Positions 18,130-29,407 of a DNA stretch of 64,000 nucleotides are shown piece after piece. The stretch's first letter is position 1. Every line of letters begins with the position of its first letter. This DNA is from Sipunculus nudus (Eukaryota > Annelida > Sipuncula > Golfingiida > Sipunculidae), in contig CM049315.1 of the NCBI GenBank assembly GCA_026874595.1, forward strand, positions 68,083,916 to 68,147,915, written 5' to 3'. Under the pieces are notes generated by a model that saw only the letters and a program-made list of their open reading frames with translations, was not told where the DNA came from and ran no database searches. The position numbers were made by a program, and so were the translations under genes.

Positions 18130-21100
18130 TTATTTTGAAAAACCATAAGGAAATGTAGTGTACATATCAAGGCCATCGCCTTCACGCCAAAACCGGCGTT
18201 TGTCATATACAGCTGTATACATTTTATCCAATTGCATGGATTTCACATTGCCATGCTTATCCCGTAACACATGGAATTCAATAGGGACATTCATTGGGGT
18301 CTGTACCTCACCCTTCAATAAAGCATCAACCATATTCTTCAAATCATAAAAATCTACCTTCCCTTCAATTTGAAACCCTCGGGCTTTCTGACACGCCCTT
18401 TCCTTCCCGTTTCTGTCTACCCCCAAATACCCATAATTCTTTGGTCCCCCACTCACAAATTCTACAATCTTCCCACCATCCAACTCATCTGTTAAATCCC
18501 CTATCAACGGCCCCGTCGGTAACGGTAGGTCGTTGGGCCCTGAATAAAAAAACACGGAATCAGTGTCAAAATACAATACCCTTTCCTGCAAAAAATCTAA
18601 AATTTTGTACAGTTCCATTCGACCGTAACAGGTCATGAAAGCAGCTATCACCACATTGTTGGTACGGCCCAAATCGTAGTTGTCTTCGGTTTTCTTCCAT
18701 TCTACTTGCACAACGTGTTCGCCCAGATTCAAAATGTCCAATACATTTGCTGTCGGATCATCTAATATGTTGATCAATTCGTCGTAATCGGTCACTTGCA
18801 CTTTTTTAACTTGCCCGTCTTTCTGACAAAACTTTCCCGACAAGGTGTTCAAGGCTTGTTTGGCAACAAACCGTAATGCTGGGTTATGGGCGACTTTATC
18901 AGGATCAATGGTAATGCCTTGTTTCTCTTTCAACAATTCCACATACTCTGTACGTTCCATAGGGTCGTCTGTAGGCCAACCTGAAGCCTGGGTTTTCTCC
19001 ACATACCATTTCTCGATGTATGGGCCGGAAATGAATTCCCAATTTTCCCATTTCCACATTTCATACCCCTCTATTAATTCATATCCTTTCTCCAAAGCTG
19101 TTTTGACTTCGGGAATGCACCAAGACCCTACCAAAACACGCTCGCTTTCTTTATGCTGGCATTTTTCCCTTTGGTTACACGTTTCCGCAAATTCCGCGCA
19201 TAGGGGAAACATCAATTTATTGCACGCACGGTACAGCAATACCGGATTGAACAAATTCTTGGGAGGTAGAAATTTACCACAAAAAATCCCACCTGGGGAT
19301 TGGTTCAATCTTTCTAATGTGGGTTTCATCACCACTTTTGGTTCACCCACAGGGTACATTTGTTTTTTTGTACAAACGGGTACAAGGATGTCACGTCATA
19401 ATAATCGATCCTTTCATCCGCGTTAGTGATTTTTTTGTACAAACACGTTGCATTGGTCCTCCCTCCCAAAAAAGCGTCTCGCGGTTGTAAATGGTTTTTT
19501 ACCTCGATGGATTTCCGGGGGACGTACGTGTGTTCCCAAATGGATACCACTGAATAACCGGTCATACGCAATTTCGATTCTTTTTTCATTTGGTGAGCGA
19601 GCGCTTGGTAATTGACCAAGTTGGAATTCGGCACCGTACCTTCAGGATCCGTGCATACAGGGCATCCGTGCCAAATACACCCGTTAAATTCATATACGGT
19701 GAAGGTTTCAGGGCAGTACCCATCCACGGTTACGTATTTCCCGTCACATAATTGAATCTGACATTCTTTCGCGTTCCAATTGTCTTGCCCGCGGTGAATT
19801 TTGTACGGCGTGTTCACTTGTAATTCATCCAACCATTGGTTCGCTTTCTCGGATACATGAGTTCGTGAAATCAAAGGCGGGTTCATGGCGATTTGATTGG
19901 GCTTTAAATAATTTAACCGGTAATCATACATGCAAGCCGCAGGAAGAGTGCAAGAATATATCAAATCCCGTTTTCAAATGGTACGTTTCCCGAAATTTCA
20001 AACACCCTTGTTTTAATAAATCTACATCGCTGCTACAATACTCAAACAATACTTGCTGGTGGTTCCAAATCTAACCTGATTTGACTTTGTCTTCATACCA
20101 CTGATCGAATTCCGCGTTCCCGTTTTGTTTGAAAAATCTTTTCTCAGGCTTCGGGCCTTCATAATCATCATTTTCCAATGGTATTGAACATGTACGGAAA
20201 ATACCCTTTCTTCAATTCAGCATAACATAGAGTGGTTCTCTATGACCAATGACGCATATCGTGGAACATCCAATCAAAAAACGAATTTACATCTTTAAAC
20301 TGAAATCGCCCGCATTTACAATTTTGTGAGTCCGCGCGGAGAACGTCTTCCATATGAATTTTTTGTAAACAAAATTCGCACACGTAATGGGCTACGATGG
20401 CATTGACCGTGTGCACCGATATGCCTTTTTCATTCGGCGGGGATTGCATGGCTTCCGTATCCCAAAATAGGTATGGGCGGGGGAGTTTTGAATCCACGTA
20501 ATTTGATTTCAAAGTTTTCATGTAACACGAATGGGCCGTACCCACAGCGACATCCATGTGACAAATATTGCACTTGTAAAGGCCACATTGATGTTTGGCA
20601 TCATATAAAATCTGCCCGCAGTTTTCACAGATTTTTCTTTTTTTACACGTGCTCGGTTTCCCTGAGATGGATTTCTTATGTCTGTTAAAACATTCTTCAC
20701 CGTAAAACCCATAAAACCCGCGATCGCTGCACTTCATTAATTTGCCTTTGTCCTCATTGAATTTACACTTAGGTGCTTAACCGCACATTTTACACACGCC
20801 TACACACTGGTGCATTTTTTACCCATGTATTTAAAACACACTATACAAAAATCACTTGTTTTGGATAAATGATTTTTGATTTTTAAAATTCCCCATGCAT
20901 GCCCATCATTAGCCAAAATCAAAATTGTAGGTTTCTCTGACGACCAGTTTGCTGACCGAAACAAAACTTGATCCCCTTCAAACCAAGATGTTCTTGTCAG
21001 GAAACAATTCACTGATCCGTTTCATTTCACTGATGTTCACTCGAGAACGGGTGATTTTGGCGTCTTTCTTAATTCTTTTAACTTCTTTGTCCAATTCTTT

Positions 21101-21637
21101 GAACAGGGCTTTCGATAAAGACCGCGTGCGCCAATCGGGTGGAAATCTGTTTTGATTGTTCCAATCCATTGATTTAAAAGTGGCAATAAAACAATCTTCC
21201 CGTTGTTATGCACGAGATATTTTCCCAGGATCCAAATAAGTACGTGGGTTCTTTTGCCAGACTTGTTTGCAGGGCCCTCCGACTGATTCAGGTATTTCTA
21301 CCGTCTTCAATTCCATTTCAAAGTCTTGGGTAAGGCGAAAATGTTCATTGCTGTTTAAAGTTTTCTCTTCTTGCGTCATGATGTATTCTAATGTTAAATC
21401 TTCTTTGCGCAACCATTTTGTATTGAATGCTTTGTTTTGTAGACCTGGTGAAATCATGTTAACTTGAGCGAAACATTCTTCGGTTAAAGTTTTTTTTCAT
21501 TCGTCCAACAGCGGTTCAAATATACTGTACAACGCTTCATAAGTTTTCTTCTTTTTCAGCTTTTCCAAGTCAGGCTGTACTTGAACCACCACTCCTTTTT
21601 TCTTGAATCTTTTGAAGTAGGCCTGGGTTTTTTCCAT
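18130..21637 (-). pseudogene. Protein-primed family B DNA polymerase, decayed
   Basis: Replicates the element from protein-primed ends. It reads from the ATG at 21635-21637 to TAA 18130, about 1,170 codons. The polymerase domain (18130 to about 19440) is nearly intact: motif A YDVTSLYPF, then LNTLSGKF, then YFDTDSVFF (near 18560). The exonuclease part shows LFWDTEAM (Exo I) and YCSSDVDLLK (Exo III). However, the stretch between DMRHW and ELKKGYFPYMFNT is too short and lacks the Exo II region, so an internal deletion is likely near 20240. In-frame stops: TAA 21206, TAA 20777, TAG 20240, TAG 20071. Frameshifts lie near 20990, 20180, 19960 and 19345, with one more upstream. A cysteine cluster (CKKRKICENCGQ, then CNICHMDV) precedes the exonuclease. 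Confidence 0.8.
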
Positions 21638-21700
21638 TAACGTGTAAGGACGTTGCCATGGCTGACGCTGAATGACTGGCAAAGACCCCACGTGACCTCC

Positions 21701-21814
21701 TATAAATAGAAGTTATTTTGTTGAAAGCATTTCCGGTGGGTATTATTTTTTTCAAAGCATTTCCGGTAGACATCTATAATTTATTTAATACTTCCGGTTT
21801 CGAAACTATAAAAG
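21701..21814. promoter_or_regulatory. Divergent promoter with three TTCCGG sites and TATA boxes
   Basis: TTCCGG at 21731-21736, 21761-21766 and 21792-21797 (steps 30 and 31 bp). The first two are in the repeated context AAAGCATTTCCGGT. TATAAAAG at 21807-21814 lies 34 bp before the ATG at 21848. On the other side, a TATA-like TATTTATAG near 21702-21710 could serve the polymerase gene. The array is the mirror of that at 1530-1597. Confidence 0.55.
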
Positions 21815-21847
21815 TCGGGGGCTTTTTAAGTCTGGCATACGCCTCCC

Positions 21848-22948
21848 ATGCCTAGGGAGAACGCAGAAAAATTCCAGCTGCTCGATTTTGTACGAGAGAA
21901 CAAGCACAACTACAAACTTGAATCTGCCGACTCGCTGTGGTTCCAGAGATTAGGCAAATTGTACAAGTATCGTTCAAAACTTGACTTTTACGATTACTCC
22001 GACCCACCACGAGTAATCACATGGTCATCACCCGCTTGGTTTGAAGACGAAATACCCAAAGTGCTTGTTGACAGTATGGAGAAAGAAAAACTCACACGTG
22101 AAGAATGGCAAAAATTACAAGATCAAGAAGATGCCTTCAGGTGGATGGAAGAAGGGCAAATGAAACCGAGCCCTCTTGATCATATATTCGAAAACAAGAA
22201 ACCAGCCTTGGACAACCCGCCTTGCTGTGAAACCCATCCACCCACTAACGATGTTCCAAGTGCCATCCCCGGACCAGAGACTGGTAAAGTGCAAGAACCG
22301 GTAAAAGAACCGGAGCCGATGGTCGTTGAAGGACCACCACCCTCCGCCAAGGAAACTGAAACACCACCACAACCCAAGAAATCTCATCCCGATTTCGAAT
22401 TGTGGCAAGGGTATGCTGATTACGAGAAACACACTGATACAATGACAACCGTGGTCGACGCGCTGAAAAAAGAACAAATTCGTGCTGTCAATGCCATGCT
22501 GAAATGCGGTGTACCGAAATCGCGTATTCTTAGTACGGTCTACCTGGTGAAAACCAATCCCCTGGAAAAAGAGGCTACTGATTTCTTAGAATTCTGTCAC
22601 AAAGAAAAATGGACTCTGGAAGAAATGAATGTGGCCTCCAAGATCTTGCGCCATTTGAACCGCTGTGATGAAACTTCCGTACACAAAGAATGCACCCCGC
22701 CTAAAGATATGTTCTGGAGAGCACGTTTAAAAATTGCCGCATTCCTGGATGAAAGTAAACATTTTATCCTCATCATGCAACGTGAAGCGCTGGTTCATTT
22801 GAAAACGGGTGAGAAAACAACCTCGCATCAAACCAAAGCGCGATACTTCCTGGCTGAAAATTGGTCAAAACAACACGCCCCGGGTCAACTGAAAAACGGG
22901 TGGAGCGCGTTCACAGTCTCGTCATGCATTTTCCGTGTAAGATCTTAG
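21848..22948 (+). pseudogene. Plus-strand Polinton gene, 5' part, cut by an inversion
   Basis: An open frame of 366 residues from MPRENAEKFQLLDFVREN. There is a Pro/Glu-rich linker at about residues 125-180 and helical segments after it (VVDALKKEQIRAVNAMLKCG). From 22936 the sequence switches to an inverted copy of its own downstream part, so the last few codons are not original. The continuation lies at 22936-23376 on the other strand and, judged by the shared 72-bp arm, would add about 130 residues. I do not recognise the family. A strong TATA box and the ETS-like array suggest early expression. The 5' part shows no stop or frameshift. Confidence 0.6.
22864..22935 (+). repeat. Inverted-repeat arm 1 of the fold-back (72 bp)
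   Basis: Matches the reverse complement of 23305-23376 with two mismatches. It marks a fold-back inversion breakpoint at 22935/22936. Confidence 0.75.
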
Positions 22949-23376
22949 CGGGCACAGCATCGTCGTCCACGATATTAACCAGCATGGCTAAGAACCTGGG
23001 CGCGGAGAAGGCTACTTCTTGTACTTGAACGGGCGCGCAGTGTCGGCCGGAGAACACATCATGATTGAACAGGACTACACCGTGTGTAGTATTCAGATTC
23101 CAGGTGAAACATTCCACATTGGGCTGTAAGATCTGGAAGATGGGAGTCACATCAGCGGTGATACAGTCATTGCCGAACAGATACCGCATGGCCGCACTTT
23201 GATTGTAGATACCATTCCAGGAATCAGGCAGGGTCTTTGATTCCAGGGAATTGAATTTGATAGCATAGGTGATCAATTCGATGGCGCGGTTACTCAGTAG
23301 GAATCGGAAAATGCATGACGGGACTGTGAACACGCTCCACCCGTTTTTCAGTTGACCCGGGGCGTGTTGTTTTGAC
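22911..23376 (-). pseudogene. Inverted 3' part of the plus-strand Polinton gene
   Basis: This minus-strand frame begins inside a 72-bp arm matching 22864-22935 and continues into new sequence (SNRAIELITYAIKFNSLESK, then YNQSAAMRYLFGNDCITAD). It ends near VDDDAVPAKIL before running into the other arm. It is therefore the original C-terminal region of the gene at 21848, now flipped. The arms differ at only two bases, so the rearrangement is young relative to the decay elsewhere. Confidence 0.6.
23305..23376 (-). repeat. Inverted-repeat arm 2 of the fold-back (72 bp)
   Basis: Reverse complement of 22864-22935. The capsid-gene fragment begins at the very next base. Confidence 0.75.
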
Positions 23377-23742
23377 GATGGGTCAAAGTCGATCCTTTAA
23401 CACCTTCGTACAAAACCGGAGGGCCCATCACTTTTTTTATCAGCGGGAATTCGTCCGAGTATATCGATTTGACAAATACCATGCTGGTGGTGAAAATGGG
23501 TATTTTCAACCAAGCCGACAACCCGTGTCAAAAAGTCACTGAGGATTTCGTATCACCGGTCAATAATATTATTCATAGTATTTGGCGGCAAGTCAATATT
23601 AAATTGAATGGGACCGAATTGAATACACAAGATAACATGTACATGTACCGGGCGTATTTGGATAATTTATTAGGGTACAATAAAGGATACAAAGAAACCT
23701 GTTTATCCGGCATGACAGGTTGGTTTAAAGATACACCTGGTA
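23377..23742 (+). pseudogene. Inverted fragment of capsid paralogue 2
   Basis: A 366-bp piece that is the reverse complement of about 6666-7031, with only a handful of differences by eye. It covers the region from the N-terminal strand through MYMYRAYLDNLLGYN to FKDTPG and stops abruptly at 23742, where unrelated AT-rich sequence begins. It keeps CAA where paralogue 2 has TAA, Val in FVSPVNN and GMTGWFKDTPG, so it is closer to the functional sequence. One difference (QADNPC versus the Gly of both full copies) is private to it. It marks the right limit of recognisable Polinton sequence; no terminal inverted repeat is seen. Confidence 0.75.
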
Positions 23743-24227
23743 TACACATATAAACATATACATGTACACAAATATACATAAACATGTATGTGGATTAAGT
23801 GGATTGTGCACGTTTAGATTACTGTTGAAAATTATCATGACTTTACACACTTTAATTCACAATAAGAAAAATATAATGCCTCAATCAATAACAAAAAGTA
23901 GGCTTATTTTTAAGAGAGGACGTTGATGATGTTGCTTAAAAGTGCAGTGGAACCTATCTGAAGGACCACCCGTCCAACGAAAAAAACGTTCACTATGGCC
24001 GAATTCCCCTCACTGGCCTCAAGCGATCTGCCAAAGACCATCACCAAACATAAACACCCCCGGGTCTATATATAGAAGGTAGAGTTACCCTCCGTTGTAA
24101 AGTGCTCTATGGCCTACAAACTAGGCCAGCGCGGTGTAGCGGGATTTCTAGCCACATTCAACTGATGATCGGGTCGCATCCCGTGAAAAAGACTGTTGTG
24201 AATTTACAGTGTTGTTCTTCTTCAGAG
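23743..24227. other. Intergenic sequence right of the Polinton element
   Basis: AT-rich at first (short runs of ACATATA), then ordinary sequence. I see no gene, terminal repeat or target duplication here. Confidence 0.4.
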
Positions 24228-24228
24228 T

Positions 24229-24302
<74 letters not shown>
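24228..24302. repeat. (TA)n microsatellite
   Basis: About 75 bp of nearly perfect TA dinucleotides. Open frames across it (Tyr-Ile repeats) are not genes. Confidence 0.9.
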
Positions 24303-24305
<3 letters not shown>

Positions 24306-24479
24306 CCATATAAACGCAAATTATCTCATATATGGTCACGAGATATCTTTTAGGTGCACATCACATGCAAATTTAATATCATGATGTGGCAGAAGCAACT
24401 GGTGTGGATGACAGCTGCGGACCACCAGCGAGACTTTCACAGTAACTACGAGGGGATTTCGGTTTAGTTGCTCGCACCA

Positions 24480-24900
24480 TGCTAGCCGTTTTCTGACGCT
24501 CTCAAAGCGATTTGTCTTCCCTGCTCGATCTCTTACAAACACAACACCGTCCATGGTCCAGCAATTGTTAATCAGATAGATTGTCCCTTTTCATTTGTAA
24601 AGCGGATTAAAGCATGGACAAACGTTACGCATTAAATCCTCATTAACAAAAATTCCTTTTGCTCTCTCACCTGCTAGTTTAAGACTGGATTTATTTTCAA
24701 TGACTGATTCCTTTGTCGTGTGTGACAAGAATTTAGCAAGGATTTGTCTTCGCTTTCCCTGCAGCTCTGGACGTCCCACTCTGTGAGAACGTTCAATATC
24801 ATTTTCGCTCACTTTAAGTCCCATTAAATCATTAGCCATTTTCACTACTTTACTCTCTGTATCTTCTCCTCTCTGTTCTGGCCATGTATTTATTATGCGA
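24480..24900 (-). pseudogene. LINE ORF1p-like remnant
   Basis: Minus-strand frame with WPEQRGEDTESKVVKMANDL, DIERSHRVGRP, QILAKFLSHTTKESVIENK, then GIFVNEDLMRN. After a frameshift near 24590 it gives CWTMDGVVFVRDRAGK. This order matches the C-terminal RNA-binding part of L1-type ORF1 proteins (transposase_22 style). No reverse transcriptase lies beside it, so it is a truncated copy or an ORF1-only relic. Confidence 0.55.
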
Positions 24901-24960
24901 ACTGAGTTCCTTTAGAATATTGATGTTGTGTGTCAAGCTCTTCTTTTATGTCAGAAATAG

Positions 24961-26440
24961 TGTCCTCCAATTGATCAACCCGTTGAGCTCATTAATTTTC
25001 TGCTCGTAAACTTTTAGTTGTTGTTGCACTGATACTTTTTAAAAACCTTTTTACTGACTCATTTGTTAGTGCTTTTGTAAACAAACAGTGTGAAATTCAT
25101 ACTTTGTTAAAATATCTCAGTAATGATTGCATTGATGGGCCTTTTTTTGAAATTCGGCAAGAGTATTTATCATGGAAAGCCCTTTCAGTTGTAGACGACT
25201 GGTGGCGTCATCTACATTTTTTTTTATTTTACGCATTTATTTATTGTATATTTTGAATCCCAGGCCGGAAAAATTGGTCTGAAAACTTAAAAAAAAGGTT
25301 GCGGCGGCTGAAAAAAAAGGGGGGGGGGGGGTCCGGAACATCTGGAATCCTCCCTTGGATCCGTGTCTCAGCTGCTGGATTCTAAACTAAGCCTTCCTTT
25401 TACACCGTTAAGATATTTTATTCTGAACTCCGTGTTGCTCTTATACACTTATCCTTGAAGAAGAAAAGGAATATATTTGGTCACTTCTATCAATCAGAGG
25501 AGAAAACAGGAGGCAACATATTAAATTTAATTTTATACACCTTAGGAAAGTTAAGAGTGATTTATCACGTGTCTAGACAGCAGTTCTTTAGTTTTCTTTT
25601 TTTTTTCTCTAAGTTTTCGATGTTTTGGCTGTTTGTGTCATCTCAGTGGTCGTAAAACTGCAGTGCTTGGAAAGGATGCCCGTGCATGGTTGTAATAACA
25701 TCAGTTAAGCTCCCATATATGGAGGAATTGTGCAAAAATTGAAAGAAGCATGAAAGTTGGCAAAAGTATTCTTTGGAGCTTATTGATGAATTTCAGATAT
25801 AGGGCCTAGCTGAAAATAGAAATCTTGGCCGCCAAATTAGAAAATGTCAATAACTTGAGTTAAAATGTCCGGAGAAAGCATTGCAAGTACTCTAATATTA
25901 TGTTTTTTTGGACTGAGAAATTCAATTTTTGAGGTTCTAACCCTCTCCAGGTACTCATTAACTGATTTTTATCACGACTTTGGTAATATTTCCATTAAGC
26001 CAACAGTTCAGCGGCATATTAAGAAGAATTGAAATGAAAACCTGGAAAGAAGAATGAAACTTGGCATAATAATTTTCCAGACTATACTCTATATGTTCAG
26101 AAATGGGGCCGAGCGGAATTCACAGTATCTTGCTAAAACTCCAAGATGGCCAACGAAACATAAAATACCAATATAGTCGGTTATATTTGTCCTTGAATGC
26201 ATTGCAAGTCCACTGTTACTATGTTATTAGGATCGAAAAAATTATTTATAAGGGGTTCCAAATCTGTATCATACATGTGTGAATGAAGTCTGATTTTGTT
26301 GGTATTGAAATTGTGCTAAAATTACCCTTTTTTACCAGCACATCTAATGGTAAAACGTATTTGTTGATTACCCTGCCGAAATTTAATATATTTGTTAATT
26401 TTAAGTATTTGATCATTATGTCTCTTTCAATGTAATGAAA
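24961..26440. other. Non-coding stretch
   Basis: No gene seen. It contains an A-run followed by a G-run at 25289-25330 and a module with GGTGGCG(T)CATCTACATTT at about 25200 that recurs elsewhere in the window. Confidence 0.4.
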
Positions 26441-26560
26441 AGGACAGTCGATTGGTAAAACGTTCGGCTCTCTTCACTGGCGACCAAGTTTCTGTCCCCG
26501 ATGTTGTTATGAGAGTGGATTGTTGTGGTCCGTATAGAGTCGGTTGTTTTCTTCGTGTCC
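26441..26560 (+). repeat. Possible tRNA-like SINE head
   Basis: Contains GATTGGTAAAACGTTCGGCT followed by CTCTTCACTGGCGACC. A related segment is found inverted at about 39070-39140 (GAGTGGTAAAACGCTCGGCT). The first part resembles a pol III A box; the B box is poor. Two related copies in one window argue for a repeat family. Confidence 0.3.
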
Positions 26561-26599
26561 TCTGATTCCATCCACCATTTCGCCATTCGAGCCACGGAA

Positions 26600-26607
26600 A
26601 GTGCCTT
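26600..26607. repeat. Target-site duplication, left (AGTGCCTT)
   Basis: Identical to 36713-36720, the bases just outside the other end of the 10.1-kb element. The next base is G on both sides (26608 and 36721), so a 9-bp reading is possible. Confidence 0.7.
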
Positions 26608-26866
26608 GTTACGGCACAAATTGTCGCCCTGCACAAAATTGTCGCCGGCGACAATTTGTGCAGGGTCTGTCGGCACAAATTGTCGCCGGCACAATTTGTC
26701 GCCGGCACAAATTGTCGTCCTTAGGTGGCGACAACTTGTGAAGGCATTGACGGCACAAATTGTCGCCGGCACAAATTGTCGTCCTTAGGGGGCGGCAAAC
26801 TTTGTAGGCATTGTCGGCACAATTTGTCGCCCTGCACAAATTGTCGCCAGCTACGATAATGAATAC
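26608..26866 (+). repeat. Left terminal inverted repeat (259 bp)
   Basis: Near-identical reverse complement of 36454-36712. It has many copies of CACAAATTGTCG in both directions and longer internal units that include GTCCTTAGGTGGCGACAAC. Open frames through it are a by-product of the repeats. Confidence 0.8.
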
Positions 26867-29407
26867 AGCAATTCTCAACGATAATGCATACACTTACTCT
26901 TATACATATCTGGGTGCAATTGTCTCATTATCTTAATCTTAAATATATGAATAACAAACGCATTGATCATCATGATTCTTTGCCTGATTTTGGATCATGG
27001 AGTGTTCCATCAGATTCTGCAGTTTGGTGGCGCCACCTATATTTTTCTTAATTTTACGGAGGCCTCTCTCTATTTTCAAAACCTTTAAAAATGTGGTCAT
27101 CTGTTAAAACCACAAATTTTAACTGTTTAGACAAGCAACTTCTTATTATACATCCAGGGAGGTCCATAAAAGTTATTCATGGAAACATGAAATTAGGTCA
27201 CTGTGACCTATAACCTTAGAACAATGTTACCCTGAATACAGCTGAGCGTCATGGCCCATAGGCCACTTGTTTACTTGCTGATACACTGGTTTCCTAAATT
27301 TACTTTCGACCCTCCATTTATATATAACTGGAGATGGTTAATATCGGCTAGCATCACGTTTAATACACTATATTTTAGCCGTTAAACCTCGTCCACCGAA
27401 AGGTGTGGTCCCTCTCGAGATTTTTTTTTTTCACTGCATAAAACGCAAAGAGAATCCAACCTAGGCATTAAAATAACTGTAAATTCGTCCTTTGCGGTAA
27501 TTATGATAAAAAAAATCTCGGGGTAAAAAATGGTGGTTGCCACTGCGGACATTTGTAAGTCGCCATTTAAAAAATATCATTATGGTACGGAGCTGAAACT
27601 TACATAGTATATTTTTCCCAGTATCAGCCAAATTATCAAAATTTTCGGGTCGGTCAATTTTATGACGTCATTATTACGTAACACCGTGGCCGATTGTCAT
27701 GATCTTTGTTTACCTAGATAGAGGAGACATTATACAATATCAGTAAACACTAGTACTTTATGTGCGTCAATTTAAAAATCCTTGAGGGGGTGGTTACCAT
27801 CCCCTCTTCAGTCATAATTAATGTTACAAAAATGGCTCAGGTAGACGAGAGTTATGCAGGTGTAGTAGGAATAAAAGTACCTGTAATATTAGTCCGGGCT
27901 CTACCGTAAAGGCAGTCATCACTACACACAACATTATTTTTCTAAGGAAGGCAAACATTTTTCTCTGGTGGACTAGGGCCCCTTTTACTCTGGCATCAGA
28001 CTGACTCGATTTTGCGCCCTCGACGGACTTCCCAGTTTATGATCTCTCTATTGGTTAATGTTATAAAATAAATAATCGTTCTGGTATTTTTCTTTGATGT
28101 TCACACAAAAGATTCGCAGGACTGAATGAAATACATTTCAATTTCATCGTCTGTCATGAAAAAGTTTGTCAACAAAAGTTGGAAAATCTGCTTTTCGTTT
28201 ATTTAACTCTAGTTCTACGAAGGTGGGGGGGGGGGGGGGGTTGACAAAAAACCCTAACGATTTTTTTCCTGCCGCTAAACATTCCTCAGATATATCGCTA
28301 AACGACCGTCAGGTTGATTCTTTGGCCTCATTCTGGTGCAAGCAGATCAAACCTACCACCTTCCCAGGTATACTGTGACTGTTTTAAGGTGTGAGGTTAG
28401 GCGTAGGTGTAAATGCACATTTAGCTATTAATAAATATATATCAATTATGAAGTTAGTTTCAGGTAAAACTGTGCATGTAGTTTTCTTTATTATTTTGCA
28501 AAAATACCCCATGAAAATTGGATTTTCCTGTGATTTCCTACGACATTTTGATTTTTCCTATATTTTCCGAAATAAATGTCGATTTTTCGGTTATCGGTTA
28601 ATATGACAACATATTGACTTTTATATTTTGGTATAAATGGAAAGAGGGGACTGATACCTATCCATTGGTACCACATACGGGATATCGGGGGTTCGTTATA
28701 AAAAAGATAAGGGGGTTGCAACACCCCCTCCTATAATATGTTTGTCAAAATCGCTCCGTATAACAAGGATTATGTAATCCGTAATTAATTGCAGAGGATT
28801 CTGCTCTCATTTAACCGCCAACACGGACACATGATAAGATGCGATGATGACTTTCTCACTTTTTTCTACCCGGAAAAATATTTTAGCCGCCATGTCAGCA
28901 GTTGTAAAAATACGCGGATGCATCGTTGTTAATCGGTGATGAACAACTCTGTAACATGTTTGAATACCTAAATAACAAGGAAATGAGAACATTATAAAAC
29001 ACAAAATTACAAGACACATTATGAGACATGCCTGCTATAAGACAAAAGTCATGTTTTTATGCAAGACGGAAGACATGACTTGTGTCCTTTTGAAGACATG
29101 TCTCCTAACTGATTACAGGAGACGCGTCCTACCGAATATAAGTGTCTTGCATAGAGACTTGTCTTCTTGTGAAATGTCTTGTATAAATACATGATTTGTG
29201 TCAATTTGAAAACACCACAAACGTGACTGAATCGAGACATGTCATAGAAGGTGTTCTATCCGTTTTCAGTTTCTTTTATAATTATTTCTATTGGTGAAGA
29301 CAAGATTATTTATTATTTATTTATTATTACCCTTTGACGCCAAGATAACATTTTTACAGAGTGGATTGGCGTATATAGGGGTGGGCAGGTTAGGCGATAC
29401 GTCCAGC
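26867..29407. other. Non-coding interior of the 10.1-kb element, left
   Basis: No gene seen. A G-run lies at about 28224-28240. At about 27020 there is GGTGGCGCCACCTATATTT, a motif found elsewhere in the window. Around 27150-27240 lies a copy of a dispersed repeat (CAGGGAGGTCCATAAAAG, then TCACTGTGACCTATAACC). Short repeats of GACATGTCT occur at about 29080-29250. Confidence 0.4.

Noticed and set aside
1-23742. Full reassignment of TAA/TAG to Gln in the Polinton element
   Set aside because: Several intact genes end in TAA at sensible overlaps with the next ATG, and frameshifts and a deletion show ordinary decay. Kept only as a pattern to test.
24102-24353. Tyr-Ile repeat protein
   Set aside because: Translation of a (TA)n microsatellite.
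26416-26893. Cysteine-rich frames with repeated CAGDNLCRR-type units
   Set aside because: They lie in the terminal inverted repeat on several frames and strands and simply translate the CGACAATTTGTGC units.
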